Below are positions 22,443-26,328 of a stretch of DNA of 26,328 nucleotides, in pieces. A program made the translations under genes and the position numbers. Source of the DNA: an uncultured Clostridia bacterium. Lineage in GTDB: Bacteria; Bacillota; Clostridia; Oscillospirales; Ruminococcaceae. The stretch spans positions 1 to 26,328 of the forward strand of contig CALLQM010000149.1 of assembly GCA_938014855.1 (NCBI GenBank), given 5' to 3'. The stretch's first letter is position 1; each line of letters begins with the position of its first letter. The notes beneath the pieces were generated by a model, which did not search any database, was not told the origin of the DNA, and saw nothing but the letters and a program-made list of their open reading frames with translations.

Positions 22443-23642
22443 ATGAAGGTACTGGTTATCAATGCAGGAAGCTCATCACTGAAGTATCAGTTGATTGACA
22501 TGCAGGACGAAAGCGTACTTGCGAAAGGCAACTGTGAACGTATTGGTGCGGGCGGCAAAATCAGTCATAAAACCGCTGACGGTCGCTGTGTTTCTTATGA
22601 AACCGAATTCCCCTCCCATAAAGAAGCGTTTATGGAGCTTGTAAAAACTTTGACCACTGGTGAAGGCAAAGTCATTGACGATGTGAAAGAAATCTCTGCT
22701 GTGGGACATCGCGTTCTGCACGGCAGTGAAAAATATAAAACTTCCACACTAATCACCGATCAAGTAATCGACGACATTCTTTCATTCTCAGAACTTGGAC
22801 CTTTGCACAATCCTCCTCAGGCAACCGCAATGAAAGCCTGCCAGGAAGTATTTGGCAAAGAAACTCCGATGGTCGCAATTTTTGATACGTCGTACCATCA
22901 GACCATGCCGGAAAAGGCCTACATGTTTGCAATTCCTTATGAATACTATGAAAAATATCATATCCGCCGCTATGGCTTCCATGGCACAAGCCATCGCTAT
23001 GTAAGTGCACGTTTCTTTGAGGTTTCCAGTGTTAAAAAAGAAGGCAGCAAAGTCATTACCTGCCATCTTGGAAACGGAAGCTCGATCTCTGCGATTATGG
23101 ATGGAAAATGCTTTGACACAAGCATGGGCTTTACTCCGCTTGACGGTTTCATCATGGGAACCAGAAGCGGCGGCGTTGACCCGTCCGTTGTGACCTATCT
23201 TGCCAATAAAGAACATATGACACCCGACCAAATGTCCGATATGCTGAACAAAAAATCCGGATTTTTGGGTGTTTCCGGTGTCTCCAGTGACTGCAGAGAC
23301 GTTTCTGCTGCGGCACAAGAAGGCAACCATCGCGCTCAGCTGACTTTGGAGATGCTGTGCTATCAAATCAAGAAATTTATCGGCGGCTATGCAGCTGCTA
23401 TGGGTGGCGTCGATGCAATTATCTTCACCGGTGGTATCGGCGAAAACGATAAAGCTCTGCGCTCTGCTGTTTGCAAAGACATGGAATTCCTTGGTGTCAA
23501 ACTGGATGAACAGGCAAACATCGAATTCAGCGGCGAAGAACATAAGATTTCTTCCGCTGACAGTAAGACTGAGGTTTGGATTCTGCCGACTAACGAGGAA
23601 CTGCTGATTGCCCGCGATACAAAAGAGCTTGTTTCAAAATAA
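22443..23642 (+). CDS. ackA: Acetate kinase
   Basis: AckA interconverts acetyl phosphate plus ADP with acetate plus ATP, the ATP-yielding step of acetate fermentation. The 399-residue protein is full length, with VLVINAGSSSLKYQL at the start (first phosphate motif) and GHRVLHGSEKY. Family signature MVAIFDTSYHQTMP, GFHGTSHRYV and CHLGNGSSISAI follow, then FTGGIGEN near the C-terminus. ATG 22443 follows AAAGGAG at 22428-22434. The usual partner pta is not next to it. A hairpin with a poor T tail follows, so some transcription may continue into the amidohydrolase gene. Confidence 0.97.
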   Translation: MKVLVINAGSSSLKYQLIDMQDESVLAKGNCERIGAGGKISHKTADGRCVSYETEFPSHKEAFMELVKTLTTGEGKVIDDVKEISAVGHRVLHGSEKYKTSTLITDQVIDDILSFSELGPLHNPPQATAMKACQEVFGKETPMVAIFDTSYHQTMPEKAYMFAIPYEYYEKYHIRRYGFHGTSHRYVSARFFEVSSVKKEGSKVITCHLGNGSSISAIMDGKCFDTSMGFTPLDGFIMGTRSGGVDPSVVTYLANKEHMTPDQMSDMLNKKSGFLGVSGVSSDCRDVSAAAQEGNHRAQLTLEMLCYQIKKFIGGYAAAMGGVDAIIFTGGIGENDKALRSAVCKDMEFLGVKLDEQANIEFSGEEHKISSADSKTEVWILPTNEELLIARDTKELVSK

Positions 23643-23658
23643 GTGAAATGAAAAAGAT

Positions 23659-23684
23659 CAGCCATCCGTTTTTACGGATGGCTG
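23659..23684 (+). terminator. Hairpin after ackA, weak terminator
   Basis: CAGCCATCCGT (23659-23669) and ACGGATGGCTG (23674-23684) form a perfect 11-bp stem with loop TTTT. Only CTTTG follows, so termination is likely incomplete, or the hairpin protects the ackA 3' end. Confidence 0.55.
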
Positions 23685-23713
23685 CTTTGCAGTGTTAGGA
23701 GGGAAGCGTCTTT

Positions 23714-24532
23714 ATGGTCGATACAAAAAAGAGACGCAGATTAACAATTGTCGATGCACACTCACATATCTTTCCGAAAAAAATTGCGGATAAAGCGACG
23801 CAATCAATCGGAAACTTTTACGATGCTAAAATGCTGCATACCGGAACGCCGCAGCTTTTGCTGGAAAGCGGAGAAAAAATCGATACCGCAAAATATTTAG
23901 TCTCGTCAACTGCGACGAAACCGGAGCAGGTAGAACCGATCAATACCTTTATTGCAGAGGAATGCAGCAAACATCCGGAGTTTTTTGGATTTGGAACAAT
24001 GCATCCGGGATATGACCATATTGAAGAAGAAATCGAACGTATTGTTGCGCTCGGACTTCATGGAGTCAAACTGCATCCGGATTTTCAGCAGTTTTATATT
24101 GATGACCCGGATGTAATGCCGATGTACCGCATCATTGAACGGGCAGGTCTGCCCATTTTATTTCATACGGGCGACAAACGGCTGGATTATTCCGCTCCGC
24201 GAAGACTTCATGATGTTGCGGTAAAACTGCCGGGGCTTACTTGCATTGCTGCACATTTCGGCGGCTATAACAGCTGGTCGGAAGGTGCGATGAACTTACT
24301 GCTGCCCAATGTGTATTTTGATACGTCCAGCAGTTTATCGGTACTGACTCGTGACCAAGCGGTGGGACTCCTAGATCATTTCGGTGTTGACCGGTTTATG
24401 TTCGGTACGGATTTCCCAATGTGGGATCATGAACAAGAATTGAAACGCTTGCTGGCTCTTGGTCTTTCCGATGAGCAGCTGGATCAAATTCTTTATCAGA
24501 ATTTTCAGCGGATTTTCCATACTACTCTATAA
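23714..24532 (+). CDS. Amidohydrolase-2 family metal-dependent hydrolase (PF04909 type)
   Basis: The 272-residue TIM-barrel protein has the metal-binding HxH near the start (VDAHSHIFP, about residues 13-21), HGVKLHPDFQQF in the middle, ILFHTGD, then CIAAHFGGYNSW and MFGTDFPMW (C-terminal Asp ligand). The set resembles the ACMSD/2-amino-3-carboxymuconate and related decarboxylase or hydrolase group, but the substrate cannot be inferred. It has no signal peptide, so it is cytoplasmic. ATG 23714 follows AGGAGGG at 23697-23703. It lies 71 bases after ackA behind a weak hairpin, and ends in a terminator that overlaps the 3' end of spoIIR. Confidence 0.88.
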   Translation: MVDTKKRRRLTIVDAHSHIFPKKIADKATQSIGNFYDAKMLHTGTPQLLLESGEKIDTAKYLVSSTATKPEQVEPINTFIAEECSKHPEFFGFGTMHPGYDHIEEEIERIVALGLHGVKLHPDFQQFYIDDPDVMPMYRIIERAGLPILFHTGDKRLDYSAPRRLHDVAVKLPGLTCIAAHFGGYNSWSEGAMNLLLPNVYFDTSSSLSVLTRDQAVGLLDHFGVDRFMFGTDFPMWDHEQELKRLLALGLSDEQLDQILYQNFQRIFHTTL

Positions 24533-24541
24533 TAAGATGCG

Positions 24542-25144
24542 TTATGCCTGCCACAGCGGCAGGCTTTTTTCTTTGATTTGTTCAAATAGTTCCACAATTG
24601 CAAGTTTAGGCTTAAATAGTGGTTCACTATTAAGATGTTCAATTTCATCCAACGCTTCACTTTGCGGAGCCATAGCCGCGGCAACGCACATGGGCGGATA
24701 CATCACGCACCACCAATTTTTGCCTTTTCCGCTCCCGATGGTAACGCGTACCGCATCATACATGCCCGCCGGCAAAGAAATATCGTCATACTGCCGTGTG
24801 GTAAAATACATCCGTATAACTTCTGCTTTCACGGGTGTGTCCACACCGTTTTCTTGCAGTTCGTTTTCAGCCGCTTCTTGAATAGCGGGAATTGCAAGTT
24901 CAGCGGTCTGTTTGGCGTCCTGCTGATTTTCCGGAATCATAAAGACACCGCCGACATCCGAAAGAATCCGATCCCGCACTTTTAACTTAATCTTTTGATC
25001 ATATGTATGATTTGAATTTGCCATAATATGTAGACGAACCACGTTGGAACGCACAAGGTCACATTCCTGCCCAAATGCCGCGATATTTGACATCAGCACA
25101 GAAAGCGCCAGCCCAATCACCATTGCAACATCCAGTCTGCGCAT
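24542..25144 (-). CDS. spoIIR: Stage II sporulation protein R
   Basis: SpoIIR is secreted from the forespore and triggers processing of pro-sigma-E by SpoIIGA in the mother cell. The 200-residue protein starts with a signal peptide (about 1-25, RRLDVAMVIGLALSVLMSNI). The family hallmarks VVRLHIMANSNHTYDQKIKL and GSGKGKNWWCVMYPPMC follow. ATG 25144 is preceded by GGAGGAT on the minus strand. It lies 73 bases downstream of metA in the same direction, and only a weak hairpin separates them. The gene indicates an endospore-forming lineage. A forespore (sigma-F) promoter would be expected upstream, but I could not identify one with confidence. Confidence 0.94.
   Translation of the reverse strand: MRRLDVAMVIGLALSVLMSNIAAFGQECDLVRSNVVRLHIMANSNHTYDQKIKLKVRDRILSDVGGVFMIPENQQDAKQTAELAIPAIQEAAENELQENGVDTPVKAEVIRMYFTTRQYDDISLPAGMYDAVRVTIGSGKGKNWWCVMYPPMCVAAAMAPQSEALDEIEHLNSEPLFKPKLAIVELFEQIKEKSLPLWQA
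24546..24570 (+). terminator. Terminator of the amidohydrolase gene, embedded in the 3' end of spoIIR
   Basis: GCCTGCC and GGCAGGC form a 7-bp stem with loop ACAGC, followed by six T. The same bases on the other strand encode the last residues of SpoIIR (LPLWQA). Confidence 0.8.
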
Positions 25145-25217
25145 AAAACAATCCTCCCAACATATAAGCTGTTGAGAGGATTATTGGAAAATAAATCCTA
25201 TTTATTCAGGATAGCAT

Positions 25218-26141
25218 TTAATTTTTATCAAGCGTATCCAAATTATAAGGTGTAGACTGATAGACATAATAATTCAGCCAGTTGCAGAAAAGCAGATTTG
25301 CATGACTTCTCCAAGTGTAGACCGGAGAAAGGTGAGGATCATTGTTTGGAAAATAGTTTTCGGGGACGTTAATGGTCTGCCCTTTTTCTATATCGCGAAA
25401 ATATTCGTTTGCCAATGTTTCGCGGTCATATTCGGAATGCCCGGTTATGAAAAATTGGCGGCCGTCTTTCCGCCCCACCATATATACACCGGCAATATCA
25501 GATGAAGCCAAAATCTCCAATTCAGGGATTTTTTCAATTTCCTGACGGTGAATGGTTGTGTGACGGGAGTGGGGCGCATAAAAGAGTTCATCGAACCCAC
25601 GTGTGATCGGGTGATTGGTCAAGAGCAGACGATGCTGAAATATGCCGAACATTTTTTGTTCTAATGGATATTTGTGAATTCCATAATGATAGTAGAGCCC
25701 GGCTTGTGCACCCCAGCAGATGTGCATCGTGGAATAAACGTTGGTTTTGCTCCACTCCATGATGTCGCAAAGCTCTTCCCAATAGTCCACTTCTTCAAAT
25801 TCCATCTGCTCAATAGGCGCGCCGGTGATGATCATGCCGTCAAATCGTTCCTCTTTAATATCATCAAATGTTTTATAAAATTTTAAAAGGTGTTCGGGCG
25901 GCGTATTTTTGGGCGTATAAGATTTTGTCTGCAATAGCTCGATGTCAACTTGAATCGGTGAGTTTCCTAAAAGACGGAGGATCTGGGTTTCGGTATCGAT
26001 TTTTTTTGGCATTAGATTTAGTATCACAATTTTTAGCGGGCGAATATCTTGATGAAGTGCCCGATGTTCGGTCATAACAAAGATGTTTTCATTATCAAGG
26101 ATTTTGGCCGCGGGGAGACTGTCCGGAATTTTAATGGGCAT
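25218..26141 (-). CDS. metA: Homoserine O-acetyltransferase (MetA family)
   Basis: The enzyme acylates homoserine in the first committed step of methionine synthesis. The 307-residue protein starts MPIKIPDSLPA and has the nucleophile Cys142 in HICWGAQAGLYYHYGI and the catalytic GHSEYDRETL. Residue 111 is Glu (TGAPIEQMEF). In MetA proteins Glu111 favours acetyl-CoA and Gly111 favours succinyl-CoA, so acetyl transfer is expected. ATG 26141 is preceded by AAAGGTGG on the minus strand; upstream in-frame codons are not supported. No SAM riboswitch or T-box fits in the short upstream region. spoIIR follows downstream. Confidence 0.95.
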   Translation of the reverse strand: MPIKIPDSLPAAKILDNENIFVMTEHRALHQDIRPLKIVILNLMPKKIDTETQILRLLGNSPIQVDIELLQTKSYTPKNTPPEHLLKFYKTFDDIKEERFDGMIITGAPIEQMEFEEVDYWEELCDIMEWSKTNVYSTMHICWGAQAGLYYHYGIHKYPLEQKMFGIFQHRLLLTNHPITRGFDELFYAPHSRHTTIHRQEIEKIPELEILASSDIAGVYMVGRKDGRQFFITGHSEYDRETLANEYFRDIEKGQTINVPENYFPNNDPHLSPVYTWRSHANLLFCNWLNYYVYQSTPYNLDTLDKN

Positions 26142-26293
26142 GGTGTGACCACCTTTTATATATAAAATAGGGTACAATTGTTTGTGAAAATCATTTTATC
26201 GTATTCCAAAAAGAAAAGCAAGCGCGTCAATAGGCTTATAATGGGGGATTACAAGGAATTTGAGAAATTGAGTAAAAAAGTTGCAAAAAAGTG

Positions 26294-26322
26294 TTGACAA
26301 AAGTATTGTGAAATGGTATTAT
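26294..26322 (+). promoter_or_regulatory. Near-consensus promoter reading out of the window
   Basis: TTGACA at 26294-26299 and TATTAT at 26317-26322 are spaced by exactly 17 bases. It points right and must serve a gene beyond the window, divergent from metA. Confidence 0.78.
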
Positions 26323-26328
26323 AACTAA

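Noticed and set aside
26142..26250. SAM riboswitch or T-box ahead of metA
   Set aside because: The upstream region on the minus strand is short and AT-rich, with no conserved core motif or terminator/antiterminator pair.
26241..26297. An 18-codon frame starting with ATG at 26241
   Set aside because: It has no ribosome binding site and its stop codon lies inside the -35 of the end promoter; probably chance.

Overview
The window looks like a piece of chromosome from a spore-forming, low-to-mid GC Firmicute of the class Clostridia, most likely Oscillospirales/Ruminococcaceae-like. This rests on the stage II sporulation gene spoIIR, a DUF4830-type protein, strong AGGAGG ribosome binding sites, TTGACA/TATAAT promoters, and the order CdaR-like regulator, ftsE, ftsX, M23 hydrolase, S41 protein. 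I see no insertion sequences, phage genes, tRNA or rRNA genes, or CRISPR arrays.

Left part (1-5,000): the start of rlmB (minus, cut by the window edge), a small tail-anchored protein, an OGG1-type DNA glycosylase, an unrecognised membrane-anchored protein, a DUF4830 protein and an RsuA-family pseudouridine synthase. Most carry their own promoter or terminator, so this is a row of short transcription units. Centre-left (5,037-10,360): a cell-envelope cluster of a CdaR/PucR-like regulator, ftsE, ftsX, a secreted coiled-coil M23 peptidoglycan hydrolase and an S41/CtpA-like protein. FtsEX very probably gates the hydrolase. The S41 protein appears to lack its catalytic serine. Next come greA, lysS and a membrane-anchored protein of unknown function that may begin at a non-canonical AUC codon.

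Centre-right (13,402-20,330): a pyrimidine operon, pyrC-pyrF-carA-carB, covering carbamoyl phosphate synthesis, dihydroorotase and OMP decarboxylase. Its leader is the most interesting item in the window. It has a good promoter, a short reading frame rich in Phe/Tyr/Ile, a 25-nt pyrimidine-only tract with 21 T, and a 14-bp intrinsic terminator whose right arm contains the stop codon of that frame. This is the architecture of the UTP-sensing, translation-coupled attenuator of enterobacterial pyrBI, and I find no PyrR-type site. An orotate-phosphoribosyltransferase-like protein with an altered PRPP loop lies convergent to carB.

Right part (20,376-26,328): that phosphoribosyltransferase-like gene and tmcAL (minus), ackA and an amidohydrolase (plus), then spoIIR and metA (minus). 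MetA carries Glu111, which predicts acetyl-CoA use. A near-perfect promoter at the extreme right end points to a gene outside the window.
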